A stretch of 64,000 nt of DNA from assembly GCF_002215215.1 (NCBI RefSeq), contig NZ_CP018632.1, positions 5,638,501 through 5,702,500 on the forward strand, read 5' to 3'. Positions 25,798 to 35,352 of the stretch are shown piece by piece. The DNA comes from Granulosicoccus antarcticus IMCC3135 (lineage in GTDB: Bacteria > Pseudomonadota > Gammaproteobacteria > Granulosicoccales > Granulosicoccaceae). Each line of letters opens with the position of its first letter. Positions within the stretch are counted from its first letter, which is position 1. Made by a program: the position numbers and the translations under genes. The notes beneath the pieces were generated by a model that was not told where the DNA came from, searched no databases, and worked only from the letters and a program-made list of their open reading frames with translations.

Positions 25798-27807
25798 ATG
25801 GGACTGAATCCGCAACAACTGGCAGCCGTCAAACACTTCGAGACACCCTTACTGGTGCTGGCCGGAGCTGGCAGTGGCAAAACCGGTGTTATCACCCAGA
25901 AAATAGCCTGGTTGATAGAAAAGCAAGGCTACTCCCCTACATCGATAGTAGCCGTCACCTTTACCAACAAAGCATCCAACGAGATGCGCGCCCGACTCAA
26001 GAAGCAACTCGGGCCAGCGCAGATGAAAGGCTTGACCATCTCGACGTTTCACCGCCTGGGCATGGACATACTGCACAAGGATGGTGAAGCCATGGGTTTG
26101 CGCAAGGGTTTTACTATCCTTGATCAGGGCGATTCTCTGAGCACAATGCGTGAGCTGATACGTGAGGACAACGCTGGCATTGAGGAGCGAGACCTCCAGA
26201 ACATCATCTCCAACTGGAAGAATGAGTTCATCACGCCCGCCGGCGCACTAGCCAGTGCCACCGAAGACCAGGATCGCATCGCAGCACTGCTCTATGCAAA
26301 GTACAACGAATTGATCAGAGCCTGTAACTCGGTGGATTTTGATGACCTGATCAGTCTGCCAGTTGAGCTGCTGCGTGAGCACACCGAAATACGCGATAAA
26401 TGGCGCGGCAAGATTCGGCACATGCTGGTCGATGAATACCAGGATACCAATGCGGCACAGTACGAGCTGGTGCGCCTGCTGGTCGACAAGTTCGGCGCAC
26501 TGACAGCGGTTGGCGACGACGATCAGTCGATCTATTCCTGGCGCGGTGCCAAACCGGAAAACCTGATGAACCTCAAGGTGGATTACCCCAACCTGCGGGT
26601 CATCAAGCTGGAGCAGAATTATCGATCCAGCCAACGGATTCTACGTTGTGCCAACGCGGTCATCAGTCACAACCCGCACGAGTTTGAAAAAGCGCTCTGG
26701 AGTGATCTGGGCATTGGCGACATGCTGCGTGTTTCCACCTGCAAGCACACCCTTGATGAAGCTGAATGGGTGGCGGCCGAAATTCTCACCAGGCACTACC
26801 AGAAAGATACCCGCTGGGGAGACTTTGCCATTTTGTATCGCAGCAACTTCCAGTCGCGCGCATTCGAACAATCCATGCGTGAAAAACAGATCCCCTACAC
26901 AGTCAGCGGCGGCAGCTCCTTTTTCGACAAACCCGAAATCAAGGACATGCTGGCCTACCTGAAACTGCTGGTGAATCCGGATGATGACACCGCCTTTCTT
27001 CGATGCATCAATACCCCACGTCGTGAAATAGGCCCGACAACGCTGGCCAAACTGGGCCAACACGCGCGTAACCGCAACATCAGCATGTTTGCCGCCTGCC
27101 ACGACATGGGACTGGAGACACAACTGGATGGTCGTCCACTGCATCGACTGCAACGTTTCGCGAACTGGCTGACCCTCAATGCCGACAACGCAGAACGGGG
27201 CGATACGCTAGCCGTGGTTAAAGGTGTTTTCGAAGACATCGAGTACAACGACTGGATCCAGACTCAATACGAGACCCCTGGCAAGGCTCAACGGGCCATT
27301 GAAAATACGGTGGAACTGTTTGCCTGGATCGAGCGCCTGCTGACCAATAATGAAGATCAGAAAGATCAACCCCTGTCTGATGTGGTTCGCTCTTTGTGCC
27401 TGCACGACATGCTGTCACGCCAGGATGATGAATCGGACAGCAACGAAGTACAGATGATGACGCTGCACGCCGCCAAGGGACTGGAGTTTCCGCATGTCTT
27501 CATGGTCGGCATGGAAGAGGACCTGCTGCCACATCGCAACAGTATCGAAGGCGAGACCATCGAAGAAGAGCGTCGCCTGGCCTATGTGGGTATGACACGA
27601 GCTCGTCACACCCTGACCTTCACCCGTTCTCGTGCACGTCAGCAGTTCGGCGAAACCGGTGCCTGTGAGCCCAGCCGCTTTCTGGATGACTTGCCACCAG
27701 AAGATGTCACCTTCATGGGTGAACTGGACAGTGCCACGGCCGAACAGACTCGGGCAGCCGGAAAGAGCGCACTCAAGGGATTGATGGATCTGCTATCGGC
27801 CGATTGA
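25798..27807 (+). CDS. rep: ATP-dependent DNA helicase Rep
   Basis: A 669-residue superfamily 1A 3'-5' helicase. I chose the ATG at 25798 because MGLNPQQLAAVKHF lines up with the E. coli Rep start; an ATG at 25774 would add 8 residues. Motifs in order are Q motif, Walker A AGAGSGKT, FTNKASNEM, TFHRLG, Walker B LVDEYQDTN, GDDDQSIYSWRGA, LEQNYRSS, TLHAAKGLEFPHVF and VGMTRARHTL. Rep removes proteins ahead of the replication fork together with DnaB, which is also encoded in this window. Confidence 0.95.
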   Translation: MGLNPQQLAAVKHFETPLLVLAGAGSGKTGVITQKIAWLIEKQGYSPTSIVAVTFTNKASNEMRARLKKQLGPAQMKGLTISTFHRLGMDILHKDGEAMGLRKGFTILDQGDSLSTMRELIREDNAGIEERDLQNIISNWKNEFITPAGALASATEDQDRIAALLYAKYNELIRACNSVDFDDLISLPVELLREHTEIRDKWRGKIRHMLVDEYQDTNAAQYELVRLLVDKFGALTAVGDDDQSIYSWRGAKPENLMNLKVDYPNLRVIKLEQNYRSSQRILRCANAVISHNPHEFEKALWSDLGIGDMLRVSTCKHTLDEAEWVAAEILTRHYQKDTRWGDFAILYRSNFQSRAFEQSMREKQIPYTVSGGSSFFDKPEIKDMLAYLKLLVNPDDDTAFLRCINTPRREIGPTTLAKLGQHARNRNISMFAACHDMGLETQLDGRPLHRLQRFANWLTLNADNAERGDTLAVVKGVFEDIEYNDWIQTQYETPGKAQRAIENTVELFAWIERLLTNNEDQKDQPLSDVVRSLCLHDMLSRQDDESDSNEVQMMTLHAAKGLEFPHVFMVGMEEDLLPHRNSIEGETIEEERRLAYVGMTRARHTLTFTRSRARQQFGETGACEPSRFLDDLPPEDVTFMGELDSATAEQTRAAGKSALKGLMDLLSAD

Positions 27808-27819
27808 ATCCCCGATAGC
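27792..27819. repeat. Inverted repeat over the rep stop codon
   Basis: GCTATCGG (27792-27799) and CCGATAGC (27812-27819) form a perfect 8-bp stem whose loop contains the rep TGA at 27805-27807. No U run follows. It may stabilise the 3' end of the rep mRNA. Confidence 0.35.
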
Positions 27820-27824
27820 CACAT

Positions 27825-27871
27825 GCGACACTCGTGTAAACGCTAGAACATGGGTAAATGAGGAGTGTCGC
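27825..27871. repeat. Perfect 9-bp inverted repeat in the rep-lon gap
   Basis: GCGACACTC (27825-27833) and GAGTGTCGC (27863-27871) are exact inverse complements separated by 29 bases. The right arm ends at the first base of the heat-shock-like -35 box of lon. It could be a terminator for rep, an operator for lon, or both. Confidence 0.4.
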
Positions 27872-27896
27872 TTGAAAATGTCGATCCATGGCATAT
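27871..27896 (+). promoter_or_regulatory. Candidate sigma-32 (heat-shock) promoter of lon
   Basis: CTTGAAA (27871-27877) matches the heat-shock -35 box. After 12 bases, GGCATAT (27890-27896) matches 5 of 7 positions of CCCATNT. It lies about 100 bases upstream of the lon start. lon is a classic sigma-32 target, which supports the reading, but the -10 match is partial and the spacer is slightly short. Confidence 0.4.
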
Positions 27897-27998
27897 CTTC
27901 TTGGGTACTCCTATGCCTTCTGCCTGCTCCAGCCACTTCTCCGGTGACTAAGCACAGGGCTGCATGTTTTCCGGATCAATCCTCCAAGACGACTATCC

Positions 27999-30428
27999 AT
28001 GGCCTCCAAAAAAAGTGACGAACCGCTGATCGTCGAATCCGAGCAGGACGACGCCAACGATACTCGCAGTTCAACCGGCACAGGCCTGGTCTTGCCAGAT
28101 CAGAACCTGCCCAACAAACTGCTGCTTCTGCCGATTTTCGAACGACCATTCTTCCCCGCCCAGGTACAACCACTGGTCATCGACGAAGAACCCTGGGAAG
28201 AAACCTTCACACGTCTGGCCAAGATGGATCACCATCTGTTAGGGCTTTGTTACGCCGGTGACCAGGACGATCAGGCCAGCGCCTCACCCGGAGACTTTGC
28301 CGATACTGGCTGTGTGGTCAGATTGCACAATGTCGTACGGGGTAATGGCAAGATCCAGTTCATCGCCCAGGGCATGCAACGCTTTCGCATTGATGGCTGG
28401 TTGAACAAGAGCGCCCCGTTTGCGGCTGAAGTGTCCTACCCTTCCGAACGCACTCGTAATACGCCAGAGATCAAGGCCTATGCCATGGCACTGATTCAGG
28501 CGATCAAGGAACTGATTCCACTGAATCCCTTGTACAACGAAGAGCTCAAGAATTTTCTCAATCACTTCAATCTGAACGACCCATCACCTCTGGCTGACTT
28601 TGCAGCGGCGATCACGACGGCACCTGGCCCTGATCTGCAGCAAATACTGGATACGATCTCACTGCAGAAACGCATGGAACGTGTCCTTATCCTGCTGCAC
28701 AAGGAACTCGAGGTAGCTCGCCTGCAAGCCGAGATTCGTTCGGAAGTTGAACAGAAGATGTCCAAGCACCAGCGAGAATTCTTTCTGCGTGAGGAGCTGA
28801 AGGTCATACAACGAGAGCTTGGCCTGGCAAAGGACGACAGAACGTCTGATATCGATGAATTTCGTGGCCGCATGGAAACGCGAAATCCGCCCGCCCATGT
28901 GGAAAAGCGGTTTGATGAAGAAATCAACAAGATGTCGATTCTGGAAACCGGCTCGCCTGAGTATGGGGTAACCAGAAACTACGTAGACTGGCTGAGCTCG
29001 GTGCCTTGGGGAAATTACTCCAAGGACAAGCTGTCGCTCCGCAATGCCAAGACTGTACTGAATCGTGATCACGCAGGACTTGATGACATCAAGGAACGCA
29101 TCCTTGAATTTCTTGCCATGGGTTCGTTTCGAGGCGAGATCAGCGGATCCATTCTCCTGTTTGTTGGCCCACCCGGAGTCGGCAAGACATCCATCGGCAA
29201 ATCCATCGCAGAATGCCTGGGACGCAAGTTCTATCGTTTCAGTCTGGGTGGCATGCGTGACGAAGCTGAAATCAAGGGGCATCGCCGTACCTATATAGGC
29301 GCCATGCCCGGCAAGCTGGTTCAGGCTCTGAAGGAGGTCGATGTCTCCAACCCGGTCATCATGCTGGATGAAATCGACAAGATGGGCAACTCCTACCAGG
29401 GTGACCCGGCCTCAGCCATGCTGGAGGTACTGGATCCAGAGCAGAACGGAGAATTCCTCGATCATTATCTGGATCTGCGTGTCGATTTGTCGAAGGTACT
29501 GTTCGTCTGCACCGCCAATCAACTCGACACGATTCCTCGACCGCTGCTCGATCGCATGGATGTCATTCGCCTGGGCGGTTACATTGCCAGTGAAAAACTG
29601 GATATTGCCCGCCAGCATCTGTGGCCAAGACTGTTGCAACGTAACAACGTCAAACCTTCACAAGTGAAGATCAGCGACTCTGCCATCAAGGCACTGATCG
29701 AGGGCTACGCGCGTGAAGCCGGTGTCAGAAGCCTGGAAAAGCTGCTGCACAGAGTGCTGCGAAAATCTATTGTAAAACTGCTGGGCAAGACCAAATCGAT
29801 CAGTATCAGTAACCGCAATCTGGTTGAATTTGTGGGTGAACCTCCGTTTCGCGTGGAAAAGCAATTGGGTGGCGTTGGGGTCATTACGGGCCTTGCCTGG
29901 ACAGCGATGGGTGGTGCTACCTTGCCCATCGAGGTGACCAGTGTACATGCGAGTGATCGTGGCCTGAAACTGACAGGCCAGCTGGGTAAAGTCATGAGTG
30001 AATCAGCACAGATCGCACACAGCTTCGTCACAACCAACAGCGAACACTACGGTGTCAGCGAAGACTGGTTCATGCAGCACAGTCTGCATTTACATGTTCC
30101 CGAAGGCGCCACTCCCAAGGATGGACCCAGTGCTGGTATCAGCATCACCAGTGCCCTGCTTTCTCTGGCACTCAACAAACCGGTCAGAAAATCTTACGCC
30201 ATGACCGGTGAGATCACACTGACCGGCGAAGTTTTGCCTGTGGGCGGAGTTCGCGAGAAGCTCATTGCTGCCCGACGCATTGGGGTCAAAGAGGTGATCC
30301 TGCCCGATGGCAACAGACGGGATGTCTCAGAGCTTCCAAAGCATATCGTTGCGGGGCTGAAGATTCACCATGCCAGTCACTACGATGATGTATTTGCCAT
30401 TCTGTTCAGCGCCAGCAAACGCAAGTAG
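27999..30428 (+). CDS. lon: ATP-dependent protease Lon
   Basis: An 809-residue AAA+ serine protease. The LON substrate-binding domain covers about 38-240 ([21 protein letters not shown]). The coiled-coil and AAA+ modules follow, with Walker [13 protein letters not shown] near residue 390, Walker [12 protein letters not shown] and [13 protein letters not shown]. The proteolytic domain has the catalytic Ser in [11 protein letters not shown] (about residue 711) and the partner Lys about 40 residues later. A hydrophilic extension of about 35 residues ([12 protein letters not shown]) precedes the LON domain. Divergence in the N-terminal LON domain hints at a gammaproteobacterial Lon paralogue; this is a guess. 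Confidence 0.95.
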   Translation: MASKKSDEPLIVESEQDDANDTRSSTGTGLVLPDQNLPNKLLLLPIFERPFFPAQVQPLVIDEEPWEETFTRLAKMDHHLLGLCYAGDQDDQASASPGDFADTGCVVRLHNVVRGNGKIQFIAQGMQRFRIDGWLNKSAPFAAEVSYPSERTRNTPEIKAYAMALIQAIKELIPLNPLYNEELKNFLNHFNLNDPSPLADFAAAITTAPGPDLQQILDTISLQKRMERVLILLHKELEVARLQAEIRSEVEQKMSKHQREFFLREELKVIQRELGLAKDDRTSDIDEFRGRMETRNPPAHVEKRFDEEINKMSILETGSPEYGVTRNYVDWLSSVPWGNYSKDKLSLRNAKTVLNRDHAGLDDIKERILEFLAMGSFRGEISGSILLFVGPPGVGKTSIGKSIAECLGRKFYRFSLGGMRDEAEIKGHRRTYIGAMPGKLVQALKEVDVSNPVIMLDEIDKMGNSYQGDPASAMLEVLDPEQNGEFLDHYLDLRVDLSKVLFVCTANQLDTIPRPLLDRMDVIRLGGYIASEKLDIARQHLWPRLLQRNNVKPSQVKISDSAIKALIEGYAREAGVRSLEKLLHRVLRKSIVKLLGKTKSISISNRNLVEFVGEPPFRVEKQLGGVGVITGLAWTAMGGATLPIEVTSVHASDRGLKLTGQLGKVMSESAQIAHSFVTTNSEHYGVSEDWFMQHSLHLHVPEGATPKDGPSAGISITSALLSLALNKPVRKSYAMTGEITLTGEVLPVGGVREKLIAARRIGVKEVILPDGNRRDVSELPKHIVAGLKIHHASHYDDVFAILFSASKRK

Positions 30429-30437
30429 CCTCATAAC

Positions 30438-30475
30438 CGAATTGCATAACCTTGTCACAAGGTTGTGCAATTTCG
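30438..30475. terminator. Strong bidirectional hairpin after lon
   Basis: The arms 30440-30454 and 30458-30472 pair over 15 bp (one G-U) with a 3-base TCA loop, starting 12 bases after the lon stop. The stem is flanked by AA and TTT, so it can act in both directions between lon and the convergent DUF3187 gene. The U tract is short. Confidence 0.55.
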
Positions 30476-30510
30476 GTGTCCAGAAGAAAATCTGGCGGTT
30501 ATCAGACGCC

Positions 30511-31560
30511 TTAGCGGCTCGGGCGAAAAACCCACGCAAGCCTGGCAACAATATCCGGTGCTGTATCGACCGCAATATCCTCTGCGATAGAGAATTCGAA
30601 CGACTGATTACCTCGCATCAGATAGCGCACGCCACCACTCATGACGACAGTAGCATCACTCAGCTCTGCCAGAGCACTGTCGTAGAACGGCGTATGCCAG
30701 TCAACTTGCAGCAAGAGCCGATACCGGTGCTGCAGAATGTACTGTATACCCAACGCACCAAATCCGACTACTGAGCGCTGCGGGGCAAGTCTACTACTCT
30801 GCCCGACGGCCAAGAGACCTGCGCTCATGCCTCCACGCCATCGCTCGCCAAGGCTCCAGATCGGCGACTGTATATCCACGTAGGCATCCGGCTTGCCACT
30901 ACCTCGCAGCTCGCTGAGCGAGCCCGTGGGCAGCTTTATTCCAACTCGTACGATAGCTTCTGAGGCTGTTGAATCTGCAGTCGCCTGACACCCCAGGGAG
31001 CGTTGCACAGAGAGTTGGATATCACCCAGACCCGACTCGGGCACATCGACCTGAACTTGCTGACCGGACTCCCCGACGTAGCTATATGTCAGTTCATCGA
31101 AAGGGACGTTACTGCGATTAGCATCCGGCAAACCGAAGAACTGGTGCCAGTCATCAATGGCACGATCGAATAGTCCGCCGCTGTGTTGAATGAAGGGTAC
31201 GAGCAGCTCACCTTGCCAACACGACATTAGTCGTTGTCGATGCCTGAAGGTCAGCTCACTGGTTTCACCATCGAGCCTGAGCTGCTCATTACCAGCCATG
31301 CTGCCGATGAACTGATTGGAGTGCTCCAGTGACAATTGCCATTCACGAGACTGCACCGGTCTGGCAGCAGCTCCCGGCAAGCCAAAGATCGCATTAAAGG
31401 CATGCTGGGAGTGAATCTGCAGCAGTGGTGAGTCATCACTCTGTTCTGCCTGTACGAAAGTACTGGCACTCAGACAGATCGCCAGAACTGCAACAGGTAT
31501 CTCCCATCGAGTTCCGGCCTTAGCTGCGAGCCCCCCTCGGCGGAAAAACTCAGGCACCAC
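30511..31560 (-). CDS. DUF3187 family outer-membrane-like protein
   Basis: A 349-residue exported protein with a signal peptide at about residues 20-38 (VAVLAICLSASTFVQA). The mature part starts with a conserved stretch (FNAIFGLPGAAARP) and contains alternating strands typical of a beta-barrel (WQLSLEHSNQF, DWHQFFGLPDANRSNVP, GVRYLMRGNQSFEFSIAED). It ends with hydrophobic strand residues. This matches DUF3187, whose function is not established. The gene begins 25 bases after dsbC on the same strand and may be cotranscribed with it. Confidence 0.78.
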   Translation of the reverse strand: MVPEFFRRGGLAAKAGTRWEIPVAVLAICLSASTFVQAEQSDDSPLLQIHSQHAFNAIFGLPGAAARPVQSREWQLSLEHSNQFIGSMAGNEQLRLDGETSELTFRHRQRLMSCWQGELLVPFIQHSGGLFDRAIDDWHQFFGLPDANRSNVPFDELTYSYVGESGQQVQVDVPESGLGDIQLSVQRSLGCQATADSTASEAIVRVGIKLPTGSLSELRGSGKPDAYVDIQSPIWSLGERWRGGMSAGLLAVGQSSRLAPQRSVVGFGALGIQYILQHRYRLLLQVDWHTPFYDSALAELSDATVVMSGGVRYLMRGNQSFEFSIAEDIAVDTAPDIVARLAWVFRPSR

Positions 31561-31585
31561 CGTAGGCCATTACCGTCTGGTCTGT

Positions 31586-32338
31586 CTAGTTAGTGGTGGT
31601 CAGTGGCTTGGAATCATTGACCATTCCCGCCAGTACCGCAGCTTCACGATAGCCAGGAATTTTGACGCCACTATCCGTATAGATCAAAGGCGTGCCGCGC
31701 AGTCCCAGGCGCTCTGCCAGGGCAACGTGCATTTCTATGGGGTTGTCGCAAGACTTCGGTTCGACCTTGCCGCCTGATTTAGCATTGGTCATGGCTGCCT
31801 GTGGATCATCGGCACACCAGACGCTTTCCAGATCCTTGTGTCCCTGAGAACCCAGGCCTGCGCGAGGAAACAACAGGTAGCGCACCTTCACACCGGCATC
31901 GAGCAATGTATCAATTTCACCATGCAGACGACGGCAATAGCCACAGCTGATATCCGTAAAGACGGTTATGGAGCGATTCGACGGTGTTTCTGGTTCGTAG
32001 ACAAGCATGTTTTCTTCGCCTACCTCATTGATCAGAGCCATCTGAATGCCGCCAAGCCTGGCATCAGTCATGTTCTCTCGATCACTCAGACGGATGAGAC
32101 TGCCATCTACAAGGTATTCGGCTGATTCATCAACGTAATAGATTTGTCCATCAGTAACCAGTTCGAACAGACCAGGTAGCTCGGACTTGACCAGACTGGT
32201 TACCGAGATGCCCGGAAGCTTCTCGGAGATCCTCTCCTTGACTTCGTCAATAGATGACTCTGCCAGAGCATGGGAGCTGATTGCCATGGAAATGACAATG
32301 AAGGCGATTAGAGATCTGAATTTTATACGGATGTTCAT
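31586..32338 (-). CDS. dsbC: Thiol:disulfide interchange protein DsbC
   Basis: A 250-residue periplasmic disulfide isomerase. The ATG at 32338 directly precedes a clean signal peptide ending in SHALA; the in-frame GTG at 32371 has no signal-like start. The N-terminal dimerisation domain (about 27-90, with VDESAEYLVDGSLI) is followed by the thioredoxin fold. The active site is CGYC in FTDISCGYCRRL, and the cis-Pro loop is in RGTPLIYTDSG. A second Cys pair (VWCADD and SCDNP) is structural. It follows xerD, the same order as in E. coli. Confidence 0.93.
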   Translation of the reverse strand: MNIRIKFRSLIAFIVISMAISSHALAESSIDEVKERISEKLPGISVTSLVKSELPGLFELVTDGQIYYVDESAEYLVDGSLIRLSDRENMTDARLGGIQMALINEVGEENMLVYEPETPSNRSITVFTDISCGYCRRLHGEIDTLLDAGVKVRYLLFPRAGLGSQGHKDLESVWCADDPQAAMTNAKSGGKVEPKSCDNPIEMHVALAERLGLRGTPLIYTDSGVKIPGYREAAVLAGMVNDSKPLTTTN

Positions 32339-32489
32339 TGTGAGATATTCGCAGGAAACAGGCCAGTTCACAGGTTTTGATGTCAGATCCGAACTTGCTA
32401 TCGTCAGATCCTTGCTAATTCTTGATTATTAGTGCCTTGATGATGCCGTAAGTTCCATCTAAAAACACAAAATATTGCGCCGTAGCACA

Positions 32490-33452
32490 TTACCCACGTG
32501 GATGATGTGCACGATGCAAGGACTTCAGTCGCTCGCTCGCCACGTGCGTATATATCTGAGTGGTGGACAAGTTACTGTGTCCCAGCAACAACTGAACGAC
32601 ACGAAGATCGGCGTCATGATTCACCAGATGCGTAGCAAAGGCATGTCGTAGAACATGAGGCGAAAGCGGTGTACGAATGCCCGCACTGATCCCATGCGCC
32701 CGGATGCGATACCAGAAAGCCTGCCGGGTCATCGCAGCACCACGATTGGATAGAAACAGTACATCAGTGCTATCGCGCATCAATGATGGTCGAGCGACAC
32801 TCATATAACGTGTTATCCAGTCAATGGATACATCCCCCATAGGGATGAGTCGCTCCTTGCTGCCTTTGCCCCAGACACGCATGACACCCTGATTCAGGTT
32901 CACCTGATCAACGGTCAGACCCACAAGCTCTGAGACTCTCAGCCCACAGCCATAAAGTAGTTCCAGCATGGCTCGATCACGTAAACCCAGATCCTCACTA
33001 GCGAGAGGCGCCTGAAGAAGTGCCTGCACTTCTGATTCGGTAATCACCTTGGGCAAGGGCCTGCCCATACCGGGGGAGCTGACCAGAGCGGTCGGATTCT
33101 CAACAATCAATTTCTCGCGCAAACACCAGGCGTAGAAACGTCGCAATGCAGATAACAGTCGTGCAGCACTACGCGCACTGCTGCCATCGCTGATGCGGCT
33201 ACTCAGAAAAGCCATGACATCGGCCCGTTGGGCCGCCAGTAATCCGGTGTCACTTGACTGCAAGGCGATGGCAAAGAAACGCAGATCACTGCCATAGGCA
33301 TTGATCGTATGGGTGCTCAAGCCTTGCTCGACCAACTGGCTGTCGGCAAATCGCAATAACAGATCTGCATCTTGTGCAGGCAGTTCAGGTTTTTTTACAC
33401 GCCTGCGATCGCGCGCTCCAGTCGACTTGGCGTTAGCATAGGGTTTGCCCAT
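32490..33452 (-). CDS. xerD: Tyrosine recombinase XerD
   Basis: A 320-residue site-specific recombinase for chromosome dimer resolution at dif. The N-terminal SAM-like core-binding domain (about 15-105) has TINAYGSDLRFF. The catalytic residues are the Arg in LYGCGLRVSELVGL, the Lys in WGKGSKERLIP, the HxxR in SPHVLRHAFATHL, the His in LLGHSNLSTTQIYTH and the terminal Tyr in that motif. The ATG at 33452 is preferred over a GTG at 33467 that would abut the divergent moeA start. Only 15 bases separate the two divergent start codons. XerC is not in the window. Confidence 0.93.
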   Translation of the reverse strand: MGKPYANAKSTGARDRRRVKKPELPAQDADLLLRFADSQLVEQGLSTHTINAYGSDLRFFAIALQSSDTGLLAAQRADVMAFLSSRISDGSSARSAARLLSALRRFYAWCLREKLIVENPTALVSSPGMGRPLPKVITESEVQALLQAPLASEDLGLRDRAMLELLYGCGLRVSELVGLTVDQVNLNQGVMRVWGKGSKERLIPMGDVSIDWITRYMSVARPSLMRDSTDVLFLSNRGAAMTRQAFWYRIRAHGISAGIRTPLSPHVLRHAFATHLVNHDADLRVVQLLLGHSNLSTTQIYTHVASERLKSLHRAHHPRG

Positions 33453-33467
33453 TGAACAAGCATACAC

Positions 33468-34721
33468 ATGAAGTTGCCACCACGCCCTATCTGCGATGCA
33501 GATCCATCAGCCTTGAGTATCGAGCAGGCGCTGGAACGTATCCAGAATGGATTACCACGCATAACAGAGACGGAGGATATCGACTGCAGCAATGCACTGG
33601 GCCGCATCTGTGCACAGGATGTGATCTCCCCCATGTCGGTTCCCTCATTCAGGGCCTCCGCCATGGACGGCTATGCCGTACGAGCTGCCGACTGCGAAAA
33701 CCCCCTGCGACTGGAAGGCCGGTCGATTGCCGGACACCCAGGCACCGACCACATGCCAGCTCAAAGCTGCCAGCGAATCACAACAGGTGCACGGGTACCC
33801 GATGATGCAGATGCAGTTGTTCAACAGGAGAATGTCGAACGTTGCGATGACATGATCGTGGTCAAGGTCGCACCCCACGCTGGACTACACGTACGCAACC
33901 CCGGCACCGACAGTCAAGAGGGCGACATACTGCTCAGCAAAGGCAGTCGAATAGGCCCCTCCGAACTTGCACTGCTTGCCGCTCACGGCATCACCCACCT
34001 GGTGGTCTTCAGAGTCCTGCGTATCGCTTTGCTCTCGACGGGCGATGAACTCCGAGAACCGGGAAACCTACTTGAACCGGGACAGATCTATGATGCCAAC
34101 CGCCCGTTGTTGCAGGCGATGCTTGCCAGCAGTGCCGTTGAACTCATTGATCTGGGTATCTGCAAGGACTCAGAAGAAGCACTGGAAGAAACACTGAATG
34201 CCGCAAGTGAGGTTGATATCATCATATCCAGCGGCGGCGTATCTGTCGGCGATGCCGACCATGTACGCAGTGTGCTCGAACGTACAGGCCAGGTAGATTT
34301 GTGGAAAATCGCCATGAAGCCCGGCAGACCGCTGACATTCGGCTTCAGTCGCCCCGGACAATGCTATTTCGGCTTGCCTGGTAATCCAGTATCGGCTGCC
34401 ATCACGGCACTGATATTCGTCAATCCCTCAATTCGATACATGCTGGGCCATGAGCTTCCACTGCCTGCGCCATTGAGATTGCCAGTGACCGACTCGCTAC
34501 GCAAGAATCCTGGACGCGTCGAATATCAGCGAGCCATCATGCAGAAGGACAGTCAGAATAATTGGACGGTGGGTACCACAGGGCTGCAGGATTCACATGT
34601 GCTTAGCTCACTGCACAAGGCAAACTGCCTGATTGCACTCGAACTCAACTCAGAGGGTGCTCAGATCGGGGATCAGGTAGAGGTATACCCATTCACTCAC
34701 TTTTCATCGCCAATACTCTGA
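33468..34721 (+). CDS. moeA: Molybdopterin molybdotransferase MoeA (copy 2)
   Basis: A 417-residue second MoeA. It has FRASAMDGYAVRAAD, the ITTGARVPDDADAVVQQENV region, ALLSTGDELREPG, the MoCF motif ISSGGVSVGDADHV, KIAMKPGRPLTFG, YFGLPGNPVSAAIT and GRVEYQRAIM. It is clearly homologous to the protein at 15557-16852 but differs throughout, so the two are not a recent duplication. Paralogues may serve molybdenum and tungsten or different cofactor end-forms. It starts 15 bases from the divergent xerD start. Confidence 0.93.
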   Translation: MKLPPRPICDADPSALSIEQALERIQNGLPRITETEDIDCSNALGRICAQDVISPMSVPSFRASAMDGYAVRAADCENPLRLEGRSIAGHPGTDHMPAQSCQRITTGARVPDDADAVVQQENVERCDDMIVVKVAPHAGLHVRNPGTDSQEGDILLSKGSRIGPSELALLAAHGITHLVVFRVLRIALLSTGDELREPGNLLEPGQIYDANRPLLQAMLASSAVELIDLGICKDSEEALEETLNAASEVDIIISSGGVSVGDADHVRSVLERTGQVDLWKIAMKPGRPLTFGFSRPGQCYFGLPGNPVSAAITALIFVNPSIRYMLGHELPLPAPLRLPVTDSLRKNPGRVEYQRAIMQKDSQNNWTVGTTGLQDSHVLSSLHKANCLIALELNSEGAQIGDQVEVYPFTHFSSPIL

Positions 34722-34783
34722 AGCATCGGGAAAATTTCCGCACCAGGGAATCCTCAACCGGTTCACTTCCCGCTCAAGATCCA

Positions 34784-34824
34784 GTCCAATAGCTGTTCAA
34801 TTTAAAACTGATCAGCTGCTGGAC
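34784..34824 (-). terminator. Possible terminator hairpin of the Lys/Ala-rich gene
   Basis: Arms 34784-34795 and 34813-34824 pair at 10 of 12 positions around a loop rich in A and T. An outer 7-bp match (34778-34784 with 34835-34841) overlaps the stop codon of the upstream gene. No U run follows on the minus strand. Confidence 0.35.
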
Positions 34825-34839
34825 CGGATGATAGCTGGA

Positions 34840-35352
34840 TCAGCTGGCTGAGCTGCTTGCTTTCTTCTTGGTAGCGCGTTTCTTGGTAACAGCCTTTTTC
34901 TTGCTTACTGGCTTTTTTGCGACGGCCTTCTTGGCGACAGCTTTTTTTGTTACCGCTTTTTTCGCAACAGCCTTCTTGGCAACAGCCTTTTTTGCGACAG
35001 CTTTCTTGGCAACGGCCTTTTTTGCTACCGCCTTCTTGGCCACTGCTTTTTTCTTGCCAGCTGCCTTCTTTTTACTGACAGCCTTTTTGGCAACTGCTTT
35101 CTTGGCAACGGCCTTTTTCTTGCCGACTGCCTTCTTCTTGCCAACGGCTTTTTTACTGGTAGCCTTTTTTGCCACAACTTTTTTCTTGGCTACTGCTTTT
35201 TTCTTGGCTACAGTCTTTTTCTTGCCTACTGCTTTCTTCTTGCTGGCAACTGTTTCACCGGTTGCTGTTTTCTTGGTAACGCGCTTTTTACTGCTAGCCT
35301 TCTTGGCGGCTTTAGCAGGTTTAGCTGCAGCCGGTTTGCTCACTCGAGCCAT
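34840..35352 (-). CDS. Histone H1-like Lys/Ala repeat protein
   Basis: A 170-residue, extremely basic protein built almost wholly of Lys, Ala and Val. After [20 protein letters not shown] and a short Thr/Gly-containing stretch, the chain is tandem copies of a five-residue unit of the AVAKK type (variants [15 protein letters not shown]). It ends [18 protein letters not shown] lies 5 bases before the ATG. Similar proteins (bacterial H1-like, AlgP/HctB-like) bind DNA or RNA without sequence preference. The same unit forms the tail of RNase R at 58160-59683. The opposite strand is open over nearly the same span (34868-35365), a by-product of the repeat. Confidence 0.82.
   Translation of the reverse strand: MARVSKPAAAKPAKAAKKASSKKRVTKKTATGETVASKKKAVGKKKTVAKKKAVAKKKVVAKKATSKKAVGKKKAVGKKKAVAKKAVAKKAVSKKKAAGKKKAVAKKAVAKKAVAKKAVAKKAVAKKAVAKKAVTKKAVAKKAVAKKPVSKKKAVTKKRATKKKASSSAS
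34870..35245 (-). repeat. 15-bp-period coding repeat of the Lys/Ala-rich gene
   Basis: The coding strand repeats about every 15 bases, one unit per AVAKK pentapeptide, for most of the gene. Synonymous codons vary between copies (Lys AAA/AAG, Ala GCA/GCC/GCG/GCT), so the period is imperfect at DNA level and clean at protein level. Confidence 0.7.

Noticed and set aside
34870-35245. Regularly spaced repeats suggesting a CRISPR array
   Set aside because: The period is 15 bases with no unique spacers, and the region is a single coding frame.
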